A stretch of 12,377 bases of DNA from NCBI GenBank assembly GCA_016290715.1, contig JAEEUY010000187.1:1-12377 (forward strand). Direction: 5' to 3'. Shown here piece after piece: positions 1 to 6,742 of the stretch. Every line of letters begins with the position of its first letter. Position 1 is the first letter of the stretch. Position numbers and translations under genes: made by a program. The DNA comes from Bacteroidales bacterium (GTDB lineage: Bacteria; Bacteroidota; Bacteroidia; Bacteroidales; WCHB1-69). Below the pieces are notes generated by a model. The model saw only the letters and a program-made list of their open reading frames with translations. It ran no database searches and had not been told where the DNA came from.

Positions 1-624
1 AAAACTAACACTGCTGGCACACGTGGCAAACAGTGGAAGTGTGTGTTCATCATCACCGGTAATAACTGAGAAGTCACCTGGTTGGTGGTTAAACACCCGC
101 ATAATCTGATTCATCATGCCGGAAGCTTCTTTTATTGCTATAATATTGGGGCAGTCGTTGGCGAGGCGGATGGTCGTAGCGGAATCAATATTGCACCCTG
201 TTCTACTGGGAACATTATAGAGGATGACAGGAAGAGGTGATTCTTCTGCGATTTTTTTATAATGTTGATAAACTCCTTCTTGGGAAGGCCGGTTATAGTA
301 AGGTGTAACAGAGAGCAAGGCATCGATGCCGGTGAAATTCAAGGTATGGAGGTCATGCACAATTTCGTGGGTGGAAGGTCCGCCTAAGCCTCGTACGACA
401 GGCAGCCGCCCGTGGTTAACAGCAACAACAGTACGGACAATGGCTTCTCTCTCTTCAGGCGTTAGTGTTGGCGTTTCGCTGGTCGTACACAACGTAACGA
501 GGTAGTCAACACCATTTTGAATGACATTTTCCACTAATCCTGATAAGGCATCAAAATCAATTTCACCATTGTCTAAAAAAGGAGTAACTAATGCTACTCC
601 AGTCCCTGTCAAACGATTTTTCAT
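1..624 (-). CDS. dapA: 4-hydroxy-tetrahydrodipicolinate synthase, 3' end cut by window edge
   Basis: Class I aldolase that condenses pyruvate with aspartate semialdehyde, the first committed step of the lysine/diaminopimelate branch (cytoplasmic; the family is usually a homotetramer). The start is the ATG at 624-622; 208 codons are visible of a usual length near 290-300. The N-terminus reads GVALVTPF (residues 9-16). The catalytic features are present: a Thr-Thr pair at 47-48, TPYYN with Tyr109/Tyr110, the proton-relay tyrosine in YNVPSRTG (Tyr136, Arg141), and the Schiff-base lysine in IKEASG (Lys165). Odd points: the usual GTTGE/GTTAE motif reads CTTSE (46-50), and near the visible end the usual glycine-containing segment reads TCASSV. 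The start overlaps the stop of the upstream DUF6913-like gene in an ATGA, so translation is probably coupled. Family assignment is firm. A related N-acetylneuraminate-lyase-like function is less likely, because YNVPSRTG and IKEASG fit DapA closely. Confidence 0.93.
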   Translation of the reverse strand, partial: MKNRLTGTGVALVTPFLDNGEIDFDALSGLVENVIQNGVDYLVTLCTTSETPTLTPEEREAIVRTVVAVNHGRLPVVRGLGGPSTHEIVHDLHTLNFTGIDALLSVTPYYNRPSQEGVYQHYKKIAEESPLPVILYNVPSRTGCNIDSATTIRLANDCPNIIAIKEASGMMNQIMRVFNHQPGDFSVITGDDEHTLPLFATCASSVSF

Positions 625-1157
625 AATGCTTCTCCTGATAGTTTTTTAGTGTAACGTTCAATGTTTTGCAGCAATTCTTTGTGTGATAATTTATCAGGGG
701 TATTAATTAACAAGTCGTAATATTTCGCTTTGGGGGCGGCACCGCCCACAATGAAATGAGCATGTGATAACTCTAATAAGGCGAGAATGGCCGGATAGCT
801 TTCTTGAGAAAAATCAATGAGCAAATCGAATTCGGTTTGGATAAAGTCGTTGATTTGAACTTTTTCAGGCCTCCCGAACCAATTCAAATCTTTGTAGCAA
901 AAAAAGTCGGCAGTAAGTTGTTGCAGGCAATAAAAAGGAACCGTTTTTTCATCTATATATCCAATGAGCCAAGCCGAGCGACGAGTATTTTGCAATCCGG
1001 CGAAAACAGCATAAATTTCTTTGTAGGTATCTTCTGTAGTAATATCACAAATGATTCCCACATTCTTAGCCTTGTCCAAAGAGGTAATGTTAATGCTTCT
1101 ATCTATTTTATTTTCAGCAATATACTTATTAAAAAAATACCTTGTAATAAAGTTCAT
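621..1157 (-). CDS. DUF6913-like Bacteroidota protein of unknown function, upstream of dapA
   Basis: A 178-residue protein with no signal peptide or membrane segment, so probably cytoplasmic. Function is unknown. It resembles the small family (DUF6913, recognised from memory) often found beside dapA in Bacteroidales. Visible marks are a basic, aromatic N-terminus (residues 1-20), a first hydrophobic strand at about 32-38, RRSAWLIGYID at 59-69, a central KDLNWFGRP (89-97), a DLLIDFS strand (111-117), and FIVGGAAPKAKYYDLLIN (135-152) with a Gly-Gly turn. The order of strands and helices suggests an alpha/beta fold, but no catalytic motif is obvious. Its TGA stop overlaps the dapA ATG by 4 nt. 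It has its own candidate promoter about 34 nt upstream of the start, which separates it from the kinase pair further upstream. A link to lysine or cell-wall precursor synthesis is only inferred from position. Confidence 0.8.
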   Translation of the reverse strand: MNFITRYFFNKYIAENKIDRSINITSLDKAKNVGIICDITTEDTYKEIYAVFAGLQNTRRSAWLIGYIDEKTVPFYCLQQLTADFFCYKDLNWFGRPEKVQINDFIQTEFDLLIDFSQESYPAILALLELSHAHFIVGGAAPKAKYYDLLINTPDKLSHKELLQNIERYTKKLSGEAL

Positions 1158-1190
1158 TTCTACAAATTAAATTGTGAAAATTGTAATTTG

Positions 1191-1198
1191 CAAAAATA
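1191..1198 (-). promoter_or_regulatory. Bacteroidota -7 element (TATTTTTG) for DUF6913-dapA
   Basis: On the minus strand TATTTTTG matches TAnnTTTG exactly and is followed by C. A run of seven A lies 3 nt upstream of it (1208-1202). A small palindrome TTTGCAAA (1187-1194) overlaps its downstream edge. It lies about 34 nt before the ATG at 1157. I see no convincing -33 TTTG. Confidence 0.6.
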
Positions 1199-1244
1199 AG
1201 ATTTTTTTAATAGGAAAAAGCGGAAGATATTAGTTTTTTGTTTT

Positions 1245-1799
1245 TTAGAGATTATTTTTAATAATCTTGTCCACTTGCTGTTGCAATTCTTCAACATTTC
1301 CATCATTATTGAGGATGAAATGGGCTCTGCGAATGCACTCTCCTAAATTTTGTTTATATGGGTCGGAGGAGTTCATTTCGCGTTGTTCATTTTGTTTAAA
1401 TGTTTCAAAATCAATATGATCTGTTTCAGAATTGCGAATAACCACCCGCTGATAGCGAAGTTCGGTTTTGGCATCTACCGCCAACAAAATAAAATCGGCT
1501 TTTTGTTTGAGTGAATCTATTTCCCCAGGGGTGCGGATGCTTTCAATAATTGCGTTTTGTGATTGCTGTGCAGCCCGTTCATAAAGTTGGTCAACGATAT
1601 AGGATGGGGAATACAAGCGTCGTAAATCATTGGCAACTTGGGTGAAGGAGTCTCTGTTTTGCGGCAGGTTACGTTTGGCCACTTCCTCTTTTAAAAAATC
1701 ACGAACCGAGAAATGAACAAAATGATATTTCTGAACCAAATAATCAACGACGGTCCCTTTGCCAGCGCCCAGCGTTCCAGTAATGCCAATAATAATCAT
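1245..1799 (-). CDS. P-loop kinase/ATPase related to dephospho-CoA kinase and UPF0200 proteins
   Basis: A 184-residue cytoplasmic P-loop protein. Walker A reads GTLGAGKGT (residues 8-16, Lys14), the GxGKG(T/S) style of nucleotide and small-molecule kinases. Further marks are HFSVRDFLKEE (29-39), ESIRTPGEIDSL (86-97) at the acceptor/Walker-B-like strand, FILLAVDA (103-110), and an Arg-rich lid-like segment RYQRVVIRNSE (115-125) followed by a short acidic/polar stretch (127-147). The IRxPGE/IRSxEE motif and the overall order recall archaeal UPF0200 proteins and AAA_18/CoaE-like kinases, so the substrate is probably a nucleotide or CoA-like molecule, but this cannot be fixed from sequence. Bona fide CoaE is longer (about 200 residues) with a different core motif. 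It starts 12 nt after the adenosine-kinase stop, so the two are probably cotranscribed and may share nucleotide metabolism. Confidence 0.8.
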   Translation of the reverse strand: MIIIGITGTLGAGKGTVVDYLVQKYHFVHFSVRDFLKEEVAKRNLPQNRDSFTQVANDLRRLYSPSYIVDQLYERAAQQSQNAIIESIRTPGEIDSLKQKADFILLAVDAKTELRYQRVVIRNSETDHIDFETFKQNEQREMNSSDPYKQNLGECIRRAHFILNNDGNVEELQQQVDKIIKNNL

Positions 1800-1811
1800 G
1801 GTTAAAAACTT

Positions 1812-2789
1812 TTAACAGAATAAATTCTTTTCAGATAAAATTTTCTCCCACTGTTCATCGGTTAATTTTGCGCCGACAGTGAGAATCAGTTCGTCAGCCA
1901 AACGAGTGGCTAATTGTCCGATTTTTTGGATGGGATAATGATTCATAAGTCCGTAGAGGAACCCTGCGGCATAAATATCGCCTGCTCCGTTGGTATCTAC
2001 TGGTTGGGTATCGTTGGTGCGGAAAAAGGCGCTCTCCCCATGAATGTTGGCGATGGAACCTTTTGCCCCCATCTTCACTATAGAGATAGGACAATACTGG
2101 GAGAGAATCGCTAACGCTTCTTCTCCTCTTTTGCCTGTAAAAGCTTCCGCTTCTTCTTCATTGGCGAAAACAATATCCACATAGTCTTTCAACATCACGG
2201 ATATTAAATCCTTGTTATCATGCACTAAATTAAAGGAAGCCATATCCATTGAGATTTTCATCTTGTGTTTTTTTGCCGCTTGACAAATATACAAAATGAG
2301 TTCACGATTGAAGATGAGGTATCCTTCTACGTGAATATAGTCGTAATCTGCAAAAATGGTTTCGTCAATGTCGGCAGGTGTGAGGGTGGAAGCCGCGCCC
2401 AAATAGGTGGCAAAAGTACGTTCCGCATCGGCAGTCATGAAAGTGGTTGCAATTCCGGTATCCACTTCAGAATAAACGAGATGAGGTTTTATGTTGTATT
2501 TTTGCATTTCATTTTCAAAAAAACAGCCCATCTCATCACGGCAAACCTTCCCAATGTAGCCTGTTTGAGCTCCTAAACGTGCCAAACCGTGAATGGTATT
2601 GGAGGTGGACCCGCCCGACGCTAAAATTTGCTTCATGTGCAGAATTTGGGAGTGAAGCTCTCTTTTTTTTGCAAGATCAATCATCTCCATTCCCCCCTTC
2701 GGAAGAGAAAAATTTTGCAACAAAGATTCGTCGGGAATGCTGACTATCACATCAACCAACGCGTTTCCGATGCCTATAATTTTGCTCAT
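1812..2789 (-). CDS. PfkB-family sugar kinase, probably adenosine kinase
   Basis: A 325-residue ribokinase/PfkB enzyme, a normal length for the family. It opens with IIGIGNALVDV (residues 4-14). ASGGSTSNT (57-65) is the substrate-binding Gly-Gly hinge region. NEEEAEAFTG (210-219) is the conserved NxxE-type metal/phosphate segment, and VDTNGAGD (264-271) is the PfkB signature with Asp271 as catalytic base. The set GNALVD, GGSxxNT and DTNGAGD is typical of the bacterial and eukaryotic adenosine kinase branch rather than of fructokinase or ribokinase. The expected reaction is ATP-dependent phosphorylation of adenosine to AMP (purine salvage, cytoplasm), but substrate choice in PfkB enzymes is hard to prove from sequence. 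It is the first gene of a two-gene unit with the P-loop kinase downstream. A perfect -7 element lies about 25 nt before its ATG, giving a very short leader. Confidence 0.88.
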   Translation of the reverse strand: MSKIIGIGNALVDVIVSIPDESLLQNFSLPKGGMEMIDLAKKRELHSQILHMKQILASGGSTSNTIHGLARLGAQTGYIGKVCRDEMGCFFENEMQKYNIKPHLVYSEVDTGIATTFMTADAERTFATYLGAASTLTPADIDETIFADYDYIHVEGYLIFNRELILYICQAAKKHKMKISMDMASFNLVHDNKDLISVMLKDYVDIVFANEEEAEAFTGKRGEEALAILSQYCPISIVKMGAKGSIANIHGESAFFRTNDTQPVDTNGAGDIYAAGFLYGLMNHYPIQKIGQLATRLADELILTVGAKLTDEQWEKILSEKNLFC

Positions 2790-2814
2790 AAAACCATTTT
2801 AAAATTTGCGGGCG

Positions 2815-2822
2815 CAAAAATA
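2815..2822 (-). promoter_or_regulatory. -7 element (TATTTTTG) for the adenosine kinase unit
   Basis: Exact TAnnTTTG match on the minus strand, followed by C, with an A5 run just upstream (2830-2826). The dyad TTTGCG-GG-CGCAAA (2805-2818) overlaps its downstream half and would include the likely transcription start. The distance to the ATG at 2789 is about 25 nt. Confidence 0.6.
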
Positions 2823-2876
2823 ATCTTTTTAATGATAGTTACCCACTTGTTTTTCATCTATTTGTTCTGAATATGA

Positions 2877-3572
2877 TTATAGGGTTATGCAGAAAAAAGT
2901 TTGCAGCAACAATTTGCATGTAAGAAACGACATCCAACACGAAAAAGCCACAAAAAACAGTGCCCAGACCACAGCTGGCAAATGAGTGAAATTTTGCAGA
3001 TTGGTTGCATCGCCCGCATGTTGGCTATCTTTAATGGATAAAAACAAAAGCACCCATGGAGACCAGAACGACTCTAAGAGAATCATCAGGCTGTAAAAAA
3101 CAGCGGCTATTTGCAGATAGGTCTCATTTTTAAAATAAAAAAGCAGTAAAGTATTAATAATGAGAAAAATGATAACCCATAGAATACCATAAATATTTCT
3201 TATCCAAAAGAGAAGCATGAATAAAAATAAAATGGATAAGCCAATAATAATGGCGTTGTGGTAGCCAGCCGCGAGTAGGTAGAAGCAAAAAAAGGCGGTG
3301 AGGGATGAAAAAGTATAACCCGCTAAACTGACCAAAATATTGGCAAATCGGGAGTTCCCTTTGCTTAACGTGGTGCCGGAGGTGTCCGCAAAAATTTGAA
3401 TCTTTAAAACCTGTCCGTCGAAAATCAATGCGAAAAGCGCATGTCCAAACTCATGAATGAGCGTGTTGATGATATTAAAAAATTTTCCAATAAATGGGAT
3501 TTTAGGCAGTAGAAATGCCGCTGCCAATAAATACCAAAATATCTGAATATTAAATAGATAGATACTTTCCAT
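2877..3572 (-). CDS. M50-family membrane zinc metallopeptidase
   Basis: A 231-residue very hydrophobic protein with several probable membrane segments (about 10-24, 78-102, 106-124, 127-147, 152-167, 170-180, 200-218). The zinc motif is HEFGH at 40-44 within LIHEFGHALFALIF, that is HExxH inside a hydrophobic helix as in site-2-protease/M50 enzymes. SLAGY (82-86) and a late Asp-containing segment DSQHAGDAT (182-190), which could supply the third zinc ligand, are also typical. The length and layout fit the compact M50B-like 'peptidase M50' proteins rather than RseP: no PDZ domain is visible. The expected role is intramembrane or membrane-proximal proteolysis; the substrate is unknown. It stands alone on the minus strand, with a -7 element 20 nt before the start and diverging from the mmdA operon, and 87 nt before the adenosine kinase gene, which has its own promoter. 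Confidence 0.82.
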   Translation of the reverse strand: MESIYLFNIQIFWYLLAAAFLLPKIPFIGKFFNIINTLIHEFGHALFALIFDGQVLKIQIFADTSGTTLSKGNSRFANILVSLAGYTFSSLTAFFCFYLLAAGYHNAIIIGLSILFLFMLLFWIRNIYGILWVIIFLIINTLLLFYFKNETYLQIAAVFYSLMILLESFWSPWVLLFLSIKDSQHAGDATNLQNFTHLPAVVWALFFVAFSCWMSFLTCKLLLQTFFCITL

Positions 3573-3591
3573 TGCTTTTATTAAAGAAGTA

Positions 3592-3599
3592 CAAAATTA
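3592..3599 (-). promoter_or_regulatory. -7 element (TAATTTTG) for the M50 peptidase gene
   Basis: Exact TAnnTTTG match on the minus strand, 20 nt before the ATG at 3572. It differs from the others in the window: no A-tract lies directly upstream and it is followed by T rather than C. Confidence 0.5.
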
Positions 3600-3624
3600 G
3601 TAGAAATCTTTTCAAAAAAAAATG

Positions 3625-3632
3625 TAACTTTG
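3625..3632 (+). promoter_or_regulatory. -7 element (TAACTTTG) for the mmdA operon
   Basis: Exact TAnnTTTG match followed by CC, with an A9 run (3614-3622) ending 2 nt before it. A transcript would carry a leader of about 100 nt before the mmdA ATG at 3742, the longest in the window. The leader is AT-rich and I found no clear hairpin or riboswitch core in it. Confidence 0.6.
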
Positions 3633-3741
3633 CCGCCGATATTTTATCATCGTAATTTATTGGTTTTGTAGTATTTTTATGCTCTTTTATTGAACCAAAC
3701 GATTAAAAAAAAGACAATTATCAATTAAAAAATCACAATAT

Positions 3742-5301
3742 ATGACAATGCAAGACAAAATAAACGAGCTACTGGAGTTAAGAGAAAAGGCTCGTATGGC
3801 TGGCGGTGAAAAACGTATTGAAAAACAACACGCTCAAGGCAAATTTACTGCGAGAGAACGTATTTTGATGTTCTTGGATGAGGGTAGCTTTGAGGAATAC
3901 GATATGTTTGCCACCCACCGTTGTACCAACTTCGGAATTGATAAAGATAAATTCCTTACGGATGGTGTTATTACAGGTTTTGGTACTGTAAACGGACGTT
4001 TGGTTTATGTTTATTCTCAGGATTTTACCATTTTTGGGGGTGCTTTATCAGAGACGGTGGCCAATAAAATCTGCAAGATTTTGGATCAAGCGATGAAAAT
4101 GGGGGCACCTGTGGTGGGTTTCAACGATTCAGGTGGAGCCAGAATCCAAGAAGGGGTGAACAGTTTGTCGGGTTATGCTGAGATATTCCAGAGAAATATT
4201 CTGGCTTCCGGTGTTGTTCCGCAAATTTCTGCCATTTTTGGTCCTTGCGCAGGTGGAGCAGTTTATTCTCCTGCCTTAACAGATTTCATTATGATGACCA
4301 AGAATACCAGTTACATGTTTGTAACAGGGCCCAAAGTAGTGAAAACAGTAACCAATGAAACGGTTACCGTAGAGGATTTGGGTGGTGCTTCGGTTCATTC
4401 AACCAAATCGGGAGTAGCGCATTTTGCCGTGGATAACGAAGAAGAGGGTATTGCCATGTTGCGCCAACTGATCAGCTATATTCCTTCCAACAATATGGAA
4501 GAGGCTCCTGCAGTGCCATGCGAAGATCCTATCAATCGTTTGGAAGATTCTTTGAATCAGATTATCCCTGATAATCCGAACAAACCGTACGATGTGAAAG
4601 CAGTCATCAATGCGATTGTGGATAATGGCGAGTTCTTGGAAGTTCACGAAGCATACGCAAAAAATATTGTTGTGGGGTTCGCCCGATTCAATGGGATGTC
4701 AGTGGGTATTGTTGCCAACCAACCTGCTTATTTGGCTGGCGTTTTGGATATTAATGCCTCCCGTAAAGGTGCCCGCTTCGTACGTTTCTGCGATGCTTTC
4801 AATATTCCATTGGTAACCTTGGTGGATGTGCCTGGATTTTTGCCGGGTACAGGCCAAGAATATGGTGGCATTATTTTGCATGGGGCAAAATTGCTTTATG
4901 CATACGGCGAAGCAACTGTTCCTAAAGTTACTGTTATTTTGCGGAAGAATTATGGTGGCGCGTACTGCGTAATGAGTTCTAAACATCTTCGTGGAGATAT
5001 TAACTATGCATGGCCGACTGCTGAAATCGCGGTAATGGGCGGCAAGGGTGCAGTTGAAATCCTTTATAGCAAAGATATTAAAGGTATTGAAGACCCGGAA
5101 AAACAAGCGGAATATATGAGTGATAAAGAAGCCGAATACACGAAGGCATTCTCTAATCCTTATGTTGCAGCGAAGTATGGTTATATCGATGATGTAATCG
5201 AACCGAGAAATACTCGTTTTAGAGTGATTCGCGCGCTCGAATCTTTGCGTAGTAAAAAATTGGCTAATCCAGCTAAAAAACACGATAATCTTCCATTATA
5301 A
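3742..5301 (+). CDS. mmdA: Methylmalonyl-CoA decarboxylase alpha / propionyl-CoA carboxylase carboxyltransferase subunit
   Basis: A 519-residue biotin-dependent carboxyltransferase, the usual family length. It moves the carboxyl group between (S)-methylmalonyl-CoA and biotin on the carrier protein encoded two genes downstream; in the decarboxylase complex this is the first half-reaction of the sodium pump. There are two crotonase-like halves. The N-domain has DSGGARIQEG (129-138) and the oxyanion Gly-Gly in CAGGAVYSP (169-177). The C-domain has NASRKGARFVRFCDAF (338-353), DVPGFLPGTGQE (362-373) and YGGAYCVMSSKHLRGD (404-419). The tail TRFRVIRAL...NPAKKHDNLPL is the typical Bacteroidales ending. 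Position 409 is Cys where, from family knowledge, PccB has Asp and many MmdA proteins have Ile. The start is the first ATG (MTMQD); the ATG two codons later is an equal alternative. It is first in an operon with the OadG and biotin carrier subunits. Without a biotin carboxylase gene nearby, decarboxylase is favoured over carboxylase, but this is inferred. Confidence 0.93.
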   Translation: MTMQDKINELLELREKARMAGGEKRIEKQHAQGKFTARERILMFLDEGSFEEYDMFATHRCTNFGIDKDKFLTDGVITGFGTVNGRLVYVYSQDFTIFGGALSETVANKICKILDQAMKMGAPVVGFNDSGGARIQEGVNSLSGYAEIFQRNILASGVVPQISAIFGPCAGGAVYSPALTDFIMMTKNTSYMFVTGPKVVKTVTNETVTVEDLGGASVHSTKSGVAHFAVDNEEEGIAMLRQLISYIPSNNMEEAPAVPCEDPINRLEDSLNQIIPDNPNKPYDVKAVINAIVDNGEFLEVHEAYAKNIVVGFARFNGMSVGIVANQPAYLAGVLDINASRKGARFVRFCDAFNIPLVTLVDVPGFLPGTGQEYGGIILHGAKLLYAYGEATVPKVTVILRKNYGGAYCVMSSKHLRGDINYAWPTAEIAVMGGKGAVEILYSKDIKGIEDPEKQAEYMSDKEAEYTKAFSNPYVAAKYGYIDDVIEPRNTRFRVIRALESLRSKKLANPAKKHDNLPL

Positions 5302-5330
5302 TCTATTTGCGGACTTAAATTATAGGAATA

Positions 5331-6278
5331 ATGAAAATGTTAAAACGTATTACCCCTATTTTAGCACTCGCATTGGCTATGCTATCTGTTCATGCTCAAC
5401 AAGTTACAGACTTGCGTTTGAATGAGATACTGATAAAGAATGACAGTAACTACCAAGACGAGTATGGAAGATGTGTCGCTTGGATAGAAGTGTACAATAC
5501 CGCCTACAATATTGTCAATGTCGGAGGGTGTTTTCTTACTAACGATACTACTGGTTTTTACAAGGGGAAGGAGAGTTTGCAAGCGCTGAAAGAACTCAAA
5601 AGCAAGTGGTATGGAATCCCCACTTCCGATCCCACTACCACCATGGTTCAACGCAGTCATGTGGTGTTTTTCCTTGATGGGATGGCTTCTTACGGAACGT
5701 ATCATACCAATTTCACCCCCGAAAATTCCAATTATGTGGCTTTAATCAGTTCTAATGGAAAAGAAATTATTGACATATTGGAATTCCCGGAAGAATTGCG
5801 TGCAAAAGCTGTAAGTTATGGTTGTGCTGTGGATGGAGATGTGGCGACCCGGCAAATATTGGATAACTATACACCAGGATCGGCTAATCAGGTTTCCAGT
5901 GGTGAAACCAAAGCAGACCGCTTGAAAGAAACCGACCCGCACGGACTTTCCATGACGATTATTTCCATGGCTATCGTTTTCAGCGTTTTGACCATTATCT
6001 ATTGTATGTTGAAAATTTTTGGTTACACAGCCAAGAAACGTGCCGCTAAAAATGCAGTTAAAAAGGATGTGCCTGCTCCAGCGGTTGCCAATGTTGCGCC
6101 AACAATAGAAAGCAAAGATGGTTTGAGCGAAGAAGAAATTGTGGCTATTGGTATGGCTTTGCACTTGCATTTCGGTGCACAACATGACCAGGAAAGTGAA
6201 GTACTGACCATTGCACCCAATGCTTCTGCTTGGGCTAATAAATCGTTAAATTTCACCCCATCACCTCGTAAAAATTAA
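5331..6278 (+). CDS. oadG: OadG-family decarboxylase membrane-anchor subunit with exported lamin-tail domain
   Basis: A 315-residue fusion. Residues 1-22 are a signal peptide (basic start, hydrophobic core, cleavage after VHA). Residues about 26-184 resemble a lamin-tail (LTD) domain: LRLNEILIKN (28-37), DEYGRCVAWIEVYN (43-56), VGGCFLTND (64-72), HVVFFLDG (110-117), and an ending DNYTPGSAN like the LTD 'TPG.xN' close. EDPHG-like ETDPHGLSM (200-208) leads into one membrane helix (about 206-231) and a basic cytoplasmic flank (KKRAAKNAVKK). An Ala/Pro-rich linker follows, and then EEEIVAIGMALHLHFGAQHD (267-286) plus a last conserved tail, matching the C-terminal element of OadG/MmdD subunits. 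The expected job is to hold the carboxyltransferase and biotin carrier at the inner membrane; the role of the periplasmic LTD part is unknown. It lies 29 nt after mmdA and 14 nt before the biotin carrier gene. The LTD-OadG layout is, to my knowledge, common in Bacteroidales. Confidence 0.82.
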   Translation: MKMLKRITPILALALAMLSVHAQQVTDLRLNEILIKNDSNYQDEYGRCVAWIEVYNTAYNIVNVGGCFLTNDTTGFYKGKESLQALKELKSKWYGIPTSDPTTTMVQRSHVVFFLDGMASYGTYHTNFTPENSNYVALISSNGKEIIDILEFPEELRAKAVSYGCAVDGDVATRQILDNYTPGSANQVSSGETKADRLKETDPHGLSMTIISMAIVFSVLTIIYCMLKIFGYTAKKRAAKNAVKKDVPAPAVANVAPTIESKDGLSEEEIVAIGMALHLHFGAQHDQESEVLTIAPNASAWANKSLNFTPSPRKN

Positions 6279-6292
6279 TTATTGAATTCAAT

Positions 6293-6739
6293 ATGAAAAA
6301 TTACAAGTTTAATATTAACGGCAACAAATACTCTGTTGATGTTGTCAATGTAGAAGATAATAAAGCTGAAGTTGAATTGAACGGCAAGTCATATACCGTT
6401 GAATTGGATATGCCGGAGATGAAAGTGCCTGCTGCTCCGAAACCCGTTGTCCGTCCGGTAGCTGCCGCTCCGAGAGCCGCTGCTCCAGCCCCGGCTGCTG
6501 CTCCAGCTCCCGCTGCTGCAGGCGATGGAACTAGCGTAAAATCACCGCTCCCAGGTACCGTTTTGAACGTTTTGGTACATCCTGGCGACAAAGTTACTTC
6601 AGGTCAACGGATGCTTGTACTCGAAGCCATGAAAATGGAAAACAATATCAATGCTCCGAAAGACGGCACCGTTAAAACTGTTCGCGTTCAACAAGGCGAT
6701 GCTGTAATGGAAGGCGACGTTTTGGTCGTTATTGAATAA
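6293..6739 (+). CDS. mmdC: Biotin carrier protein (biotinyl domain) of methylmalonyl-CoA decarboxylase
   Basis: A 148-residue carrier. The N-terminal part (1-40) is a short beta-rich domain (YKFNINGNKYSVDVV), followed by an Ala/Pro linker (about 46-76) that lets the carrier swing between active sites. The biotinyl/lipoyl domain covers about 81-148 with SPLPGTV (84-90), the biotinylation motif EAMKMEN (111-117, modified lysine Lys114), and the protruding GDAVMEGDVLVVIE ending. It accepts the carboxyl group from methylmalonyl-CoA at MmdA and would hand it to the sodium-pumping beta subunit, which is not encoded here. It should need the cell's biotin ligase. The lolD-like gene starts 3 nt after its stop. 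In Bacteroidales genomes I would expect mmdB/oadB in that place. Confidence 0.92.
   Translation: MKNYKFNINGNKYSVDVVNVEDNKAEVELNGKSYTVELDMPEMKVPAAPKPVVRPVAAAPRAAAPAPAAAPAPAAAGDGTSVKSPLPGTVLNVLVHPGDKVTSGQRMLVLEAMKMENNINAPKDGTVKTVRVQQGDAVMEGDVLVVIE
6479..6514 (+). repeat. Two tandem 18-bp units coding for the Ala/Pro linker
   Basis: Unit 1 (6479-6496) GCTGCTCCAGCCCCGGCT and unit 2 (6497-6514) GCTGCTCCAGCTCCCGCT differ at two silent positions. Each codes for Ala-Ala-Pro-Ala-Pro-Ala. This is the flexible hinge of the biotin carrier and a likely site of copy-number change by slippage. Confidence 0.8.
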
Positions 6740-6742
6740 TTT

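Noticed and set aside
804..1199. Open frame of 131 codons on the plus strand
   Set aside because: It lies opposite the DUF6913-like gene, has no recognisable motif, and its tail is low-complexity Lys/Asn; an antisense shadow.
2265..2870. Three overlapping plus-strand frames opposite the adenosine kinase gene
   Set aside because: They overlap each other and the conserved kinase frame; no motif is seen.
3633..3741. Possible riboswitch or leader peptide in the mmdA 5' leader
   Set aside because: The leader is about 100 nt of AT-rich sequence; I could not find a convincing paired core, a terminator or a short reading frame.
4699..5283. Open frame of 194 codons on the minus strand inside mmdA
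   Set aside because: Antisense to a strongly conserved coding region; composition rich in Cys, His, Arg and Phe is typical of a shadow frame.
5742..6185. Open frame of 147 codons on the minus strand inside the OadG gene
   Set aside because: His/Asn/Phe/Cys-rich without domain signs; antisense shadow of a real gene.
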